DNA of 34,112 bases from Betaproteobacteria bacterium (GTDB lineage: Bacteria > Pseudomonadota > Gammaproteobacteria > Burkholderiales > Burkholderiaceae_F), in contig VBCK01000156.1 of the NCBI GenBank assembly GCA_005882215.1, positions 1-34,112 of the forward strand, read 5' to 3'. Below are positions 18,601 to 26,359 of this stretch, in pieces; position 1 is the first letter of the stretch; every line of letters begins with the position of its first letter. The translations under genes were made by a program, and so were the position numbers. The notes below the pieces were generated by a model, which was given only the letters and a program-made list of their open reading frames with translations, did not search any database and was not told the origin of the DNA.

Positions 18601-18803
18601 GCGCCTCCGAAATCGAAGTCCAGGCACATACCCGGACCATGCGGGCCATCGACCGGTCGAAGTTGGGCCTGGACCTGCTCCGATGCACCGGCCACCCAGT
18701 CCGAGACCGATCCGAGCGCCTCCCGTGCCACGGGCAACTCCGCGGCCAAGGCCGTCGCGCAGCAGGCGAGCACGGCTGCGCCCATCGCTGCCCGCAGCGC
18801 CAT
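15663..18803 (-). CDS. Large secreted glycosidase: six-hairpin catalytic domain with N-terminal sugar-binding and discoidin-like domains
   Basis: 1046 residues. A Sec signal peptide (MALRAAMGAAVLACCATALA) is followed by a beta-rich module (about 25-190) resembling a carbohydrate-binding jelly roll (GENIWWYRRAEFDFPRTW). Next is an F5/8-type C (discoidin-like) domain (about 200-335, WVQIDLGWRREFGGIVLQWT), then a beta-sandwich region (about 345-590). An alpha/alpha-barrel of the six-hairpin glycosidase type closes the protein (about 600-950), with YARSWIRDGAMMVEALLR and ENDSNGEFIFAVAELY; the Asp near 637 and Glu/Asp near 686-692 are candidate catalytic acids. I cannot place it in a numbered GH family. 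The ATG at 18803 is chosen for the signal peptide; the frame is open to 18851 but enters the hairpin repeat. Last gene of the sugar-uptake run. Its role in releasing oligosaccharides from a beta-glucan is inference from neighbours. Confidence 0.85.
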   Translation of the reverse strand: MALRAAMGAAVLACCATALAAELPVAREALGSVSDWVAGASEQVQAQLRPVDGPHGPGMCLDFDFGGAAGYATVRRALALTLPPDFEFDLELSGEAAGHDFQLKLLDATGENIWWYRRAEFDFPRTWQPLRIRKWQIKFAGDSKLDRPLRKAAAIELAVAKGTGGARGSVCVDRFDLLERAVAGHPPPPRVTGSSPGATAASTLDAEGRLQPPWSSDPAQGPRQWVQIDLGWRREFGGIVLQWTQDEYPSRYDVQLSDDGNDWRTVREVVRAGGPEQVVPLPDAEARYLRLGQVAGAARTVRLIGLQIQDPQFGSDPNRVVELLAARSPRGRYPRSFCGEQTYWTVVGTGAGVPSLLSEDGALQVGKNGYTIEPFLLAPEGLIGWADVEVEQSLQDGYLPIPQVQWQFRDLMNLQVRAFPISEAGRSSVLMRYTVGNRSASTVKLKLALAVRPLQVDPPTQFLNVPGGVHPIHDLGWDGDVVTVDAVPGLRAMRRPAAFVASTFDAGSIVDRLAERSELKTETKARSLHDPAGLASGALLFDLAVAPGGEQTVDIVASSGPGPVPPAPRSNASDWSTRQQQAVVASWRQELGRVSLTLPPAGQPIADTLRSALAQILVSRDGARLQPGTHSYARSWIRDGAMMVEALLRMDHGREAADFVRWYAQQQFPGGKVPCCVDRRGPDPIPENDSNGEFIFAVAELYRYTNDRDELLALWPHVDAAARYLETLRQSERTAAVRADHPERYGLLPASISHEGYWSKPMHSYWDDFWALKGYKDAAFLARVVGDEQALARLEGARDEFRSDLIESIRLAAGQHGIDFIPGAAELGDFDPTSTTIALAPVGELANLPRDLIESTFERYWREAEERRLGERAWDDYTPYELRAVGTFVRLGWRERALKLMRFFLAGRRPAGWNQWAEVVGREARKPRFVGDMPHAWIASDFIRSALDLFAYERESDRTLVLAAGIPAGWLDGAGIAVQGLRTTYGVLSYRIGRNSDGCTISIDPGIRIPPGGIVFEWPGPEPPESVWINGRPAVWEGGALMIRSL

Positions 18804-18850
18804 GCCGCACGCACCGGACTCCCTCACGCCCCTCGGACCCCTCTGCCGCA

Positions 18851-18892
18851 ACCCTCACCCCCGACCCCTCTCCCGCAAGCGGGAGAGGGGAG
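18851..18892. repeat. Dispersed hairpin repeat (REP-like), copy D
   Basis: Lead-in ACCCTCACCCCCGA, then a perfect 12-bp stem (18865-18876 with 18879-18890) around an AA loop. Both lead-in and loop are the same as copy A 18 kb away. A partial extra unit (CCCCTCTGCCGC) directly precedes it. It lies in the 93-nt gap between the second permease gene and the large glycosidase gene, so it would be in their shared transcript and may dampen or protect the mRNA at this point. Confidence 0.8.
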
Positions 18893-18896
18893 ATGT

Positions 18897-19715
18897 TTAC
18901 CCCTTCACGCTCCCCAGCAGCAGGCCCTGGATGTAGTAGCGCTGCAGGCCCAGGAACAGCAGAAGCGGCGGCAGCACCGTGACCACCGAACCGGCCATCA
19001 TCAGCTCATTGTCCTGCACGTGTTCCCGGGACAGCAGAGCCAGCGCGACCGGCAGCGTCTGCAGCCGGCTGTCCGTCAGCACGATCAGCGGCCACATGAA
19101 GTCGTTCCAGATGTTCAGGAACGTGAAGATCGCCAGCGTGACCAGGATCGGTTTCAACAGCGGCAGAACGATGTGGACGAAGATGCGCGCTTCGCCCGCT
19201 CCTTCAAGGCGCGCCGCCTCCAGAATTTCGTCCGGAATCGAGCGGGCGTACTGGCGCACCAGGAAGATACCGAACACGCTGGCCAGCGCAGGAACGATCA
19301 CGCCACCGTAGCTGTTCACGAGTCCCATCGCCCGCAGCATCAGGAAAAGCGGCAGCATCGCAACCTGGGCGGGAATCACCAGCGCTGCCAGAAGCGACCG
19401 GAAGATCCGTTCACGCCCCGGGAACGACAGCTTGGCGAACGCGTAGCCGGCGCTGACGTTGAACAGCAGCGACAGGCCGGTGCCGGCCGTTGCCACCACT
19501 ACGCTGTTGAAGAGGTAGTGCCCCACTCCGGCACGGGCGAAAAGCTCGCGGTAGTTGCCCAGGGTCGGCGCCGCCGGGAACCACGGCGGCGGAAACGTGT
19601 TGGACTGGCCGGCCGGCATCAGCGAGGCGGACAGCATCCACAGCAGCGGCGCCACGCTGATCATCGCGGCGGCCAGCAGCAGGCCGTTGATTGCGAAGGT
19701 GGCAGGCCGGTTCAC
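18897..19715 (-). CDS. Sugar ABC transporter permease (MalG type)
   Basis: Inner-membrane permease of a carbohydrate importer (CUT1 class). It has 272 residues with six predicted spans, the first being FAINGLLLAAAMISVAPLLW. The coupling motif EAARLEGAGEARIFVHIVLP (near 185-205) is the EAA-loop sequence that contacts the ATPase. The GTG start at 19715 forms a 4-nt GTGA overlap with the stop of the upstream permease gene; the frame runs open much further upstream but only as a shadow of that gene. The C-terminus QRYYIQGLLLGSVKG is the usual MalG-type ending, so the gene is complete. Partner: the MalF-type permease at 19712-20590. Confidence 0.95.
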   Translation of the reverse strand: MNRPATFAINGLLLAAAMISVAPLLWMLSASLMPAGQSNTFPPPWFPAAPTLGNYRELFARAGVGHYLFNSVVVATAGTGLSLLFNVSAGYAFAKLSFPGRERIFRSLLAALVIPAQVAMLPLFLMLRAMGLVNSYGGVIVPALASVFGIFLVRQYARSIPDEILEAARLEGAGEARIFVHIVLPLLKPILVTLAIFTFLNIWNDFMWPLIVLTDSRLQTLPVALALLSREHVQDNELMMAGSVVTVLPPLLLFLGLQRYYIQGLLLGSVKG

Positions 19716-20590
19716 GCTGCAACCTTGCCGCGCGTTCCCCTGAGCAGCAGCGCGGTGCACGCGAGCATCAGGGCAAACAGCGCGAACGCGATCGCCGAGG
19801 CCAGGCCCAGGCTCCACCACTTGAAGCCCTCCTCGTACATCAGGTACAGCACGCTCACGGTGCTCTGCAGCGGCCCGCCCTGCGTCATCACGTACGGCTC
19901 GGCGAACAGCTGGAAGTAGCCCGCCATCGTCACGACTCCCACCATCAGCAGGGTCGGGCCGAGCAGAGGCAGCGTGACGTGCCAGAACTGCTGCGCCGCG
20001 CTGGCGCCTTCGATCCGCGCCGCTTCGTAAAGGTCGCGCGGGATCGCCTGCAGCGCCGCCACGAAGATGATCATGTTGATGCCGAAATTCTTCCACACCG
20101 CGAACAGGATAATGGCCGGCATCGACCAGTGCGGATCGCCCAGCCAGTCGATCGGCGCGATGCCCATGGCGCCCAGCGCATGATTGATCCAGCCATAACG
20201 CGCGTGAAGCAGATTGCGCCAGACCACCGCGACCGCCACCACGGTCGTCACGACCGGCGCAAACAGCGCGGTGCGAAACACCCCCTTGAAGCGCGCGAGC
20301 TCCGAATCGAGCAGCACGGCAGTGGCGAGCGAGACCGCGATCGACAGCGGAACGCCGACCACCACGAAGTACAGCGTATTGCCGAGCGCGGTCCAGAAAA
20401 GCGGCGTCTTCAGAAGTTGAATGTAGTTGTGCAGCCAGACCAGCCGCAAATTGGCCGGATCGGCGATCGCGTAGATGTCGAAATCGGTCAGGCTCAGCGC
20501 GAGAGCTGCCGCAACGGGAACAACGAAGAAGACTGCGATCACCAGCAGAGCCGGACCGGCAAAGCACCACCCGGCAAGGTCCGACTTCAT
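19712..20590 (-). CDS. Sugar ABC transporter permease (MalF type)
   Basis: First permease of the CUT1-type importer. It has 292 residues with six predicted spans, the first being GPALLVIAVFFVVPVAAALA. LSLTDFDIY follows, a typical early motif, and the coupling loop EAARIEGASAAQQFWHVTLP lies near residue 198-217. The ATG at 20590 is 22 nt after the stop of the binding-protein gene; the ribosome-binding site is weak (GGGCGGCCGGG). An upstream ATG at 20683 would overlap the binding-protein gene and add a non-hydrophobic, low-quality tail. Ends with a GTGA overlap into the MalG-type permease. Confidence 0.95.
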   Translation of the reverse strand: MKSDLAGWCFAGPALLVIAVFFVVPVAAALALSLTDFDIYAIADPANLRLVWLHNYIQLLKTPLFWTALGNTLYFVVVGVPLSIAVSLATAVLLDSELARFKGVFRTALFAPVVTTVVAVAVVWRNLLHARYGWINHALGAMGIAPIDWLGDPHWSMPAIILFAVWKNFGINMIIFVAALQAIPRDLYEAARIEGASAAQQFWHVTLPLLGPTLLMVGVVTMAGYFQLFAEPYVMTQGGPLQSTVSVLYLMYEEGFKWWSLGLASAIAFALFALMLACTALLLRGTRGKVAA

Positions 20591-20612
20591 CCCGGCCGCC
20601 CGGCCCCGAGTC

Positions 20613-21893
20613 TCACTCGCCGGCCCGCATGTGACGGGAGGCGGCGCGCGCGAGCATCCAGCGTCGCTTCTCCAGGATCGCATCGACTCGCTGGTTCAGT
20701 TCCCGCGCGGCCCGTTCCACCGTGATCTGCCCGGTTGCAGCGAGCTCGCCGACCAGCCGCAATTCATCTTCGATGTGCTCCCATTCCGGCACCTTCGGCG
20801 CCGGCTTGGCCAGTTCCAGCTGTTGGCGGAAGGCCCGTGCATACGGATCGGCGGCCAGCGCCGGCAGGTTCCAGGCCGAGCGGCGCGGCGGCAGGTCGCC
20901 GGTCAGGGCGCGGAATCGCTCCTGCACCTCGGGCCGGGACAGATACTCGATCAGCTGCCACGCCTGCTCCTTGCGATGCGACGCGGCGAAGATCACCAGG
21001 CTGGAGCCGCCGGCGATCGACGCGCCCGGACCGTCCGGACCCGGCAGAGGCGCGGTCATCCAGTCGTGACTGCGCTCGGGCGGAAGGCGTCGCCGGAACT
21101 CGGCGATGTTCCAGGGACCGGAGATGTAGTACGCGAAATAGCCGCGCCCGAACTCGTCCCAGACGTTGGAGATCTGGGCCTCGGACACCACCGGCGCCCA
21201 GCCGCGGTCGAACATCTCCACGTAGAAGCCCAGCGCCTTCCGGAAGCCGGGGCTGTCGAAATTTCCGCGACCGCCGCCCTCGCGCAGCAGCGGCTCTCGC
21301 TGCTGCAGGGCCAGCGCCGTCAGCGGCTCGAACTCGTTCAGCGGCAGCAGGATCGAGAAACGCTGCGCGCCAGCCTGCTCCTTGAGCGCGGCCAGCGTGC
21401 GCCGCCATTCCCTCCAGTTTTCCGGCGGCGCATCGAATCCGGCCTTCTTCAGCAGATCCGTGCGATAAAACAGCAGCCGCGTATCGACGTACCAGGGCAC
21501 GCCATACAGCACGCCGTCGATCAGGTTGGTGTTCCAGATGCCGTCGAAATAGTCCGACGGCGGCACCGCCGCGGACTGCTGCACCCGCGGCCCCAGCGGC
21601 TCGAGCACGTGCAGCTCGGCCAGCTCGGGAATCCAGGTGTTTCCGAGTTGCGCCACATCCGGCGTCGCGCCTCCGACGAAAGCCGTCAGCAGCTTCGCGT
21701 GCGCGCCCGTCCAGGGCAGCTGGTGCAGCGACACGTGCACGCCCGGGTGGGTCCGCTCGAACTCGGGCAGCAGCCCGGCCACGGCCTCGCTCTCCCGGCC
21801 CATCGCCCAGAACGTCAGCTCGTTCTGAGGGCGCGAGCAGGCGCACAGCATCAGGGCAAGCGCCGTCGCCAGCAAACGCACACGGACCGTCAT
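20613..21893 (-). CDS. Sugar ABC transporter substrate-binding lipoprotein
   Basis: A 426-residue extracytoplasmic sugar-binding protein (MalE/UgpB-like, family 1). It has a lipoprotein signal (MTVRVRLLATALALMLCAC, lipid-attached cysteine probably C19). The mature protein opens with LTFWAMGRESEAVAGLLPEF, the usual first strand and helix of the family. The hinge region TPDVAQLGNTWIPELAEL and the ligand-lobe motif YGVPWYVDTRLLFYRTDLLKKAG are typical. The ATG at 21893 lies 8 nt after the GH144-like gene, with AGGGTAGG upstream. The ligand cannot be read directly; the surrounding genes suggest gluco-oligosaccharides. It works with the two permeases downstream and probably with the MalK-type ATPase encoded at 27604-28728. 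Confidence 0.94.
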   Translation of the reverse strand: MTVRVRLLATALALMLCACSRPQNELTFWAMGRESEAVAGLLPEFERTHPGVHVSLHQLPWTGAHAKLLTAFVGGATPDVAQLGNTWIPELAELHVLEPLGPRVQQSAAVPPSDYFDGIWNTNLIDGVLYGVPWYVDTRLLFYRTDLLKKAGFDAPPENWREWRRTLAALKEQAGAQRFSILLPLNEFEPLTALALQQREPLLREGGGRGNFDSPGFRKALGFYVEMFDRGWAPVVSEAQISNVWDEFGRGYFAYYISGPWNIAEFRRRLPPERSHDWMTAPLPGPDGPGASIAGGSSLVIFAASHRKEQAWQLIEYLSRPEVQERFRALTGDLPPRRSAWNLPALAADPYARAFRQQLELAKPAPKVPEWEHIEDELRLVGELAATGQITVERAARELNQRVDAILEKRRWMLARAASRHMRAGE

Positions 21894-21901
21894 CCCACAG
21901 C

Positions 21902-23395
21902 CTACCCTGAGCCCAGCCATCCCCCGGTGAACCCGGCCCGCCGCAGCCCGCGGACCAGATACGGATTGTTGCGCATCACGTTCCACACCAGGCCGTCACG
22001 ATAGTTCGCGATCATCGCCACGATCGGACCCTGATCGATGCCCAGGTAATCGTTGTCGACCCAGCCGAGGCCGGGGACAACCCGGCCATAGGCGAGCTTG
22101 CCCGAGTACTCGAAGCTCGGATTGAAGGCGTCCAGCAGGCCGTAGCGCGAGTAGATCAGCGCGCTGTGGCGGCGGACCATCTCCTGCAACGAGGGCAGCA
22201 CGATCTCCGGGGCGAACGGGAGCGACGAAACCATCGCCGTGGGCGCGATTGTGCCGTCGTCGAAGGTGCGAAGCAGCCCGGTGCCCCGGGCCGCGTAGCC
22301 CCGGAACCGGCGCGAGGAGCCCGCGTAGTCCCGCGACCCTTCGTACGGTCCGTCACAGGCGGTCAGGCCCCAGACCCGATCGTCGTAGCCTTTCCAGCCA
22401 CCGGGGTTCGCGATCGCGTAGGCCTGCTGCGCATAGGTCGCGCGCCGGCTGTTCTCGAAATAGTCCATCCCGCGCCCCCGCAGGTACGGGTCCGCGATGC
22501 CGCGGAAGTCGGTCCACACATGCGAGTACTGGTGTCCGAACAGCGGCGGAAACCCCAGGTGCTCGTAGCCCCGGTACGCGCCCCAGGACTTGTCGTAGGT
22601 CGAGCACCAGGTGGGCCACGCCGATGCGTCGACCGCGTGCACCGGCGCGCCCAGCGCCAGCAGGTAGACGATCATCGCTTCGTCGTAGCCGCGCCAGTCG
22701 AGCCTGATGAATCCGTCTGCCGGCATCCAGCCCAGCGCGACCAGCGGCGGGCGCGGCTGTGCCCAGGTCCAGTCCACGCGGGCGTAAATGGCGTCGACCA
22801 GCTGCCGGATCCGCGCTTCGTCGTCGTTGGCCTGATCGAACCAGCTCTGGCAGAACAGCATTCCGGCCAGCAGCCAAGCGGTGTCCACCGTCGACAGCTC
22901 GCAGTGCCGGAACCGCAGGCCGCTGTCCATGTCGAGGAAGTGATAGAAGAAACCCTGGTATCCGGCGACGCCCGAGAAATTCGGACCTTGCGGCGCCTCG
23001 GAGAAAAAACGCAGCGTCGCGAGCACGCGCTCGCGCGCCTGCGCGCGCGTGATCCAGCCGCGCTCGACTCCGATCGGATAGGCGGTCAGCGCGAAGCCGA
23101 CCGCCGCGATGCTGGCCGGTGACGGCGTCGGGTAGCGGTCCGGCACCAGGCCGTTGGCGGGATTGGCGGTCTGCCAGAAAAAATCGAACGTGCGCCGCTC
23201 TACATCGTCGGGCAGCGGCTCCCCGGGCGCGACCGGCGCAGGCGGAGGCGGCGGGGGCCCGGGCGACGTGCCGGCGCAACCGCAGGCGAGCGCACCGGCC
23301 AGGGCAAGCAGCCGGCGGCGCCCGGAATGGACGCGGCCGGGGTCGGCGATGCTGGTGGAGTCAGGCAAGGCAGAGCAGTACGGCCATCCGCTCAA
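21902..23395 (-). CDS. GH144-like glucanase (glucoamylase-family, PF10091), secreted
   Basis: A 497-residue protein of the 'glucoamylase-like' domain that defines GH144 endo-beta-1,2-glucanases and also occurs in cyclic beta-1,2-glucan synthases. Family features: DFFWQTANPANGLVPDRYPT at the start of the domain, SIAAVGFALTAYPIG, GHQYSHVWTDFRGIADPYL, the NPGGWKGYDDRVWGLTACDG block and YGLLDAFNPS near the end. The N-terminus has an RRR-LLALAGALACGC signal, probably a lipoprotein, then a Pro-rich spacer. No ATG fits: TTG 23395 forms a TTGA overlap with the TonB-receptor stop, and TTG 23368 is an alternative that keeps the signal. Expected to cut beta-1,2-glucan endwise or internally outside the cytoplasm. 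The family assignment is from sequence pattern; the substrate is inferred. Confidence 0.87.
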   Translation of the reverse strand: MSGWPYCSALPDSTSIADPGRVHSGRRRLLALAGALACGCAGTSPGPPPPPPAPVAPGEPLPDDVERRTFDFFWQTANPANGLVPDRYPTPSPASIAAVGFALTAYPIGVERGWITRAQARERVLATLRFFSEAPQGPNFSGVAGYQGFFYHFLDMDSGLRFRHCELSTVDTAWLLAGMLFCQSWFDQANDDEARIRQLVDAIYARVDWTWAQPRPPLVALGWMPADGFIRLDWRGYDEAMIVYLLALGAPVHAVDASAWPTWCSTYDKSWGAYRGYEHLGFPPLFGHQYSHVWTDFRGIADPYLRGRGMDYFENSRRATYAQQAYAIANPGGWKGYDDRVWGLTACDGPYEGSRDYAGSSRRFRGYAARGTGLLRTFDDGTIAPTAMVSSLPFAPEIVLPSLQEMVRRHSALIYSRYGLLDAFNPSFEYSGKLAYGRVVPGLGWVDNDYLGIDQGPIVAMIANYRDGLVWNVMRNNPYLVRGLRRAGFTGGWLGSG

Positions 23396-26313
23396 AAGTC
23401 GTAGCGCAGGCCGAATTTGTAGGTCCGCATCGGGCCGACAATCTTGCTCGGCTGGCCGACGTTCGCGTTGTCGCCGCCATAACGGTTTACGGGATTAGTG
23501 GTCGGCCCACCGGCAAAACCATCGTAGCCGCCGTAATTGGCGATGCCGAAAATATTCAGGATATCGAGCCGTACGGTAAGCCCGCCGAACCCGACTCCGA
23601 AGCGCTTGGACAGGCTGATGTCCGTCTGATCGAAGTGACCTCCGTCGCCTTTCAGGTAGATGCAATGGCTGAAGTCGAGGTGGCAGTCGGTGATCTGGTA
23701 CGGCAGCCCGGACCCATACGTCCATTTGCCTGCCACCACGATGCCCAGCGGCAGCAGCCGGTCGGTGATGCCGGTCGCGACGATCCGGTGGCGCTCGACG
23801 TCGACCGACGGATACCAGCCGACGCCGGGCTTGCCGTAGGTCCAGTTGAAGATGTCGTTGCTCCACTGACGGTTCGTCGTAAACGCGTCCGAGTAGGTGT
23901 AGGCGACCGTTGCGCCCCAGCCCGACGAGGGCGTGTACGGCTTGTCGGCCTTGAAATACAGCGTCTGCGTCTTGGCCTCGCTGATGAAGTCGCCCAGCAC
24001 CAGGGTTCCGTACCCGACCGGGCCGCTGAACAGCGGATCGATGATGCTCTTGGTGTCCCAGCCTCCGTGTGGGTCGCGATCGCCGCCGAACCAGTTGAAC
24101 TGGTGGTGGCTGTACGAGTAGGTATAGGCGAACTCGGTGTTCCATGTGCCAACGCCCTGGCGCACGCCAACGCCGTACTGATCCGTGTATGGCGCCTTGA
24201 AATCGTTCTTGAGCAGCCAGATCTCGCCCTTCCCCGGCGTCTGGTTCTTCTGCTTCTCGTCGAGCGCGTTGGTGGCCACCTTGCGGTCGTAGGCGCGGCC
24301 GTAGCCGCCAAAAAACACTGTCTGCTTGTCGCCCCATAGATCGTACGAGAAGCCCACGCGCGGCTGGATCGCGCCGGTAAACGGCTTGCGGCTCGACCCG
24401 TTGCTGATGTAGTCGCGGATATGGATGCCACCGAGCGCCAGCGACTGCTCATAGGTCTGACCCGGCGCCGGCGCAATGTTGTAGCGCGTGGAGTCGGGAC
24501 CGAGCAGTGCGTTCACGCGGTCGGCCGGCGTCACGTAGTCGTTGTCCAGCATGTTGGTTTCGTAGTCCCAGCGCACGCCCAGGTTCAGCTGCAGCTTGTG
24601 GGTCACATCCCAGTCGTCCTGGAAGTACAGGCCGAGCATCGTATCCTTGAAGCTGGCATCGGTCGGTGCCGCCGCGTTGATGGTCCTGTCCGCCAAAGGA
24701 TTGGCGGGACCGGTGGGAGGCATGGTGAGATTGCCCGTCACCGGATCGAGCAGCTCGACAAAGGTAGGGACGCTGAATGCCGTCCCCGACAGGTTGAACG
24801 TGATGAAGTCGACCTTGAAGCCGCCTTTGAACGCGTGGTCCGCGACGCCACCGAAGGTCAGGTCGTCCTGCAGGTAGAAGCCTTTCTGGATCCGGTCCTG
24901 CGCGTCGGGGGAGCCGCCCACATCGATCACTCCGAACATGTTGTTCTCGCTGGGCGTTGGAGGCGGAGAGATGTTGTATTTGATCAGCGGAGCGGTGCTG
25001 TTCGAATGCGGGTTCCACTCGGCGTCCTGGTAGCCGACGCGCGCCTCGTTCAGCCAATCGCCAAGCGTCCACTCGTGCTTCAGGTCGACGTGATTCTCGT
25101 TGTTCTTGCGGTCCTTCTGGTTGTCGGGGGCGCTTATATTAGGATCCTCCGGCACCAGGTCGTCTTCCCGGCGTATCTTCGCGCTCAGTTCGACTCGCTG
25201 GTTCTCCGCAACCTCGGCGTCGAACTTGGTGAACACCAGGTGCTCGGTGAATTTGTCGGTCGCCGTGCCTTGCAGCGCCCTGAGCGTGTGCGCCAAGCCC
25301 GCATCGGGGACCAGATAGGCGTGATCACCCAGCCCGACCTCGCGCGACGACCCGATATTCTTGCCTTCGTACGCCACGAAGTAGTGGATCCGATCCTGGA
25401 TGATCGGGCCGCCCAGGCTAACGCCGAATTGCTCCTGATCGAAGCCCGGGCGTTTGATCCCGAGATTCCGGTTCTTCTCCTCGAACGGGCTGTAGGCGAC
25501 GAAATCGTTCCCGGTGTAGTCGACGAACGCGTCGCCGTGCAGCTGGTTGGTCCCCGAGCGGGTCACCGCGGTAATCGCGACGCTCGAGACCTGGTCGAAC
25601 TCGGCCTTGTAGTTCTGGCTGACGATCCGGTATTCACTCAGGGCCGACTGCGGAAACGGGTTGCCGCGCGAGCTGTCCTGGCCGACCAGGCCGCCCCGCA
25701 GCACGTAGTTCTTCTGACTGACGCCGTCGATGTAGACGTTGATGTTGTCCTGGTTCTGCGCGCCGCTTTGCAAGGTCACGTAACCGCTCCCCGGATCCTG
25801 GGTAACCCGCACGCCCGGCGCCAGGTCCGCGAACGACAGGAAATTGCGCGTCACCTGGGGAAGCAACTGCATCTGCGTCGGCGACACGCTGGTGGCGACC
25901 TCGGAGTCCTTCACGTCCGCGCGCTGAAACGATCCTACGATCTGGACCTGCTCGATCGGCACCGCCGGCAACACCAGGTCGATCGAGGCGGTCTCGCCGA
26001 CGTCGACCGTAATGGTCTGCGGCTTCTGGCCGGCCTCGGTGCCGGTGCGGATCTGGTACGTTCCCGGCGGCAGCCCGCTTAGCACGTAGCTGCCGTCCGA
26101 ATTTGACCTCGTCCGGTACACGAAGCCGCTCTCGGTGCTGGTCGCCGACACCTCCACGCCGGCGGCGCCCTGCCCTGCGGCCGTCTGCACCCAGCCGCGC
26201 AGTGTCGCCGTGCTCAACTGCGCCTGCGCCGGCTGCCACATCGGCAGGCAGGCGCACGCGAATGCGGCGACTACGATTGTGATTCTCATCTGCCACTTCG
26301 AACGCGATTTCAT
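23392..26313 (-). CDS. TonB-dependent receptor, Oar-like, with N-terminal carboxypeptidase-regulatory domain
   Basis: Outer-membrane active transporter, 973 residues. A signal peptide (MKSRSKWQMRITIVVAAFAC, cleaved after AQA) is followed by a CarboxypepD_reg-like Ig fold (about 33-110, LRGWVQTAAGQGAAGVEVSA and GSYVLSGLPPGTYQI). The plug domain (about 120-260) contains YIDGVSQKNYVLRGG. A long barrel ends in KFGLRYDF with terminal Phe, the outer-membrane insertion signal. The ATG at 26313 has a strong GGAGGAG site; other in-frame ATGs upstream lack one. The Oar-like type is common in Acidobacteria, xanthomonads and some beta-proteobacteria and usually carries large ligands such as glycans. Starts 46 nt after lacI and overlaps the glucanase gene by 4 nt, which implies import of the same glycan. 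Confidence 0.95.
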   Translation of the reverse strand: MKSRSKWQMRITIVVAAFACACLPMWQPAQAQLSTATLRGWVQTAAGQGAAGVEVSATSTESGFVYRTRSNSDGSYVLSGLPPGTYQIRTGTEAGQKPQTITVDVGETASIDLVLPAVPIEQVQIVGSFQRADVKDSEVATSVSPTQMQLLPQVTRNFLSFADLAPGVRVTQDPGSGYVTLQSGAQNQDNINVYIDGVSQKNYVLRGGLVGQDSSRGNPFPQSALSEYRIVSQNYKAEFDQVSSVAITAVTRSGTNQLHGDAFVDYTGNDFVAYSPFEEKNRNLGIKRPGFDQEQFGVSLGGPIIQDRIHYFVAYEGKNIGSSREVGLGDHAYLVPDAGLAHTLRALQGTATDKFTEHLVFTKFDAEVAENQRVELSAKIRREDDLVPEDPNISAPDNQKDRKNNENHVDLKHEWTLGDWLNEARVGYQDAEWNPHSNSTAPLIKYNISPPPTPSENNMFGVIDVGGSPDAQDRIQKGFYLQDDLTFGGVADHAFKGGFKVDFITFNLSGTAFSVPTFVELLDPVTGNLTMPPTGPANPLADRTINAAAPTDASFKDTMLGLYFQDDWDVTHKLQLNLGVRWDYETNMLDNDYVTPADRVNALLGPDSTRYNIAPAPGQTYEQSLALGGIHIRDYISNGSSRKPFTGAIQPRVGFSYDLWGDKQTVFFGGYGRAYDRKVATNALDEKQKNQTPGKGEIWLLKNDFKAPYTDQYGVGVRQGVGTWNTEFAYTYSYSHHQFNWFGGDRDPHGGWDTKSIIDPLFSGPVGYGTLVLGDFISEAKTQTLYFKADKPYTPSSGWGATVAYTYSDAFTTNRQWSNDIFNWTYGKPGVGWYPSVDVERHRIVATGITDRLLPLGIVVAGKWTYGSGLPYQITDCHLDFSHCIYLKGDGGHFDQTDISLSKRFGVGFGGLTVRLDILNIFGIANYGGYDGFAGGPTTNPVNRYGGDNANVGQPSKIVGPMRTYKFGLRYDF

Positions 26314-26359
26314 CGTTTGCTCCTCCTCCATCAAAACGCTTCGTTTCGCGCAGGGACCT

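Noticed and set aside
18804..18851. Upstream start at 18851 for the large glycosidase
   Set aside because: It would place the hairpin-repeat lead-in within the coding region and add 16 polar residues before a good signal peptide.
17217..19919. A 900-residue open frame on the plus strand
   Set aside because: It lies antisense to the large glycosidase and permease genes, is rich in Arg, Gln, His and Asp as expected for an antisense frame in GC-rich DNA, and shows no domain.
24421..26082. A 553-residue open frame on the plus strand
   Set aside because: Antisense shadow of the TonB-receptor gene; long only because of codon bias on the real strand.
26334..26346. Inverted repeat AAACG-CTT-CGTTT in the lacI-TonB receptor gap as a third operator
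   Set aside because: The spacing is odd (3 nt centre) and does not match the CG-centred 14-bp sites at 27456 and 28827.
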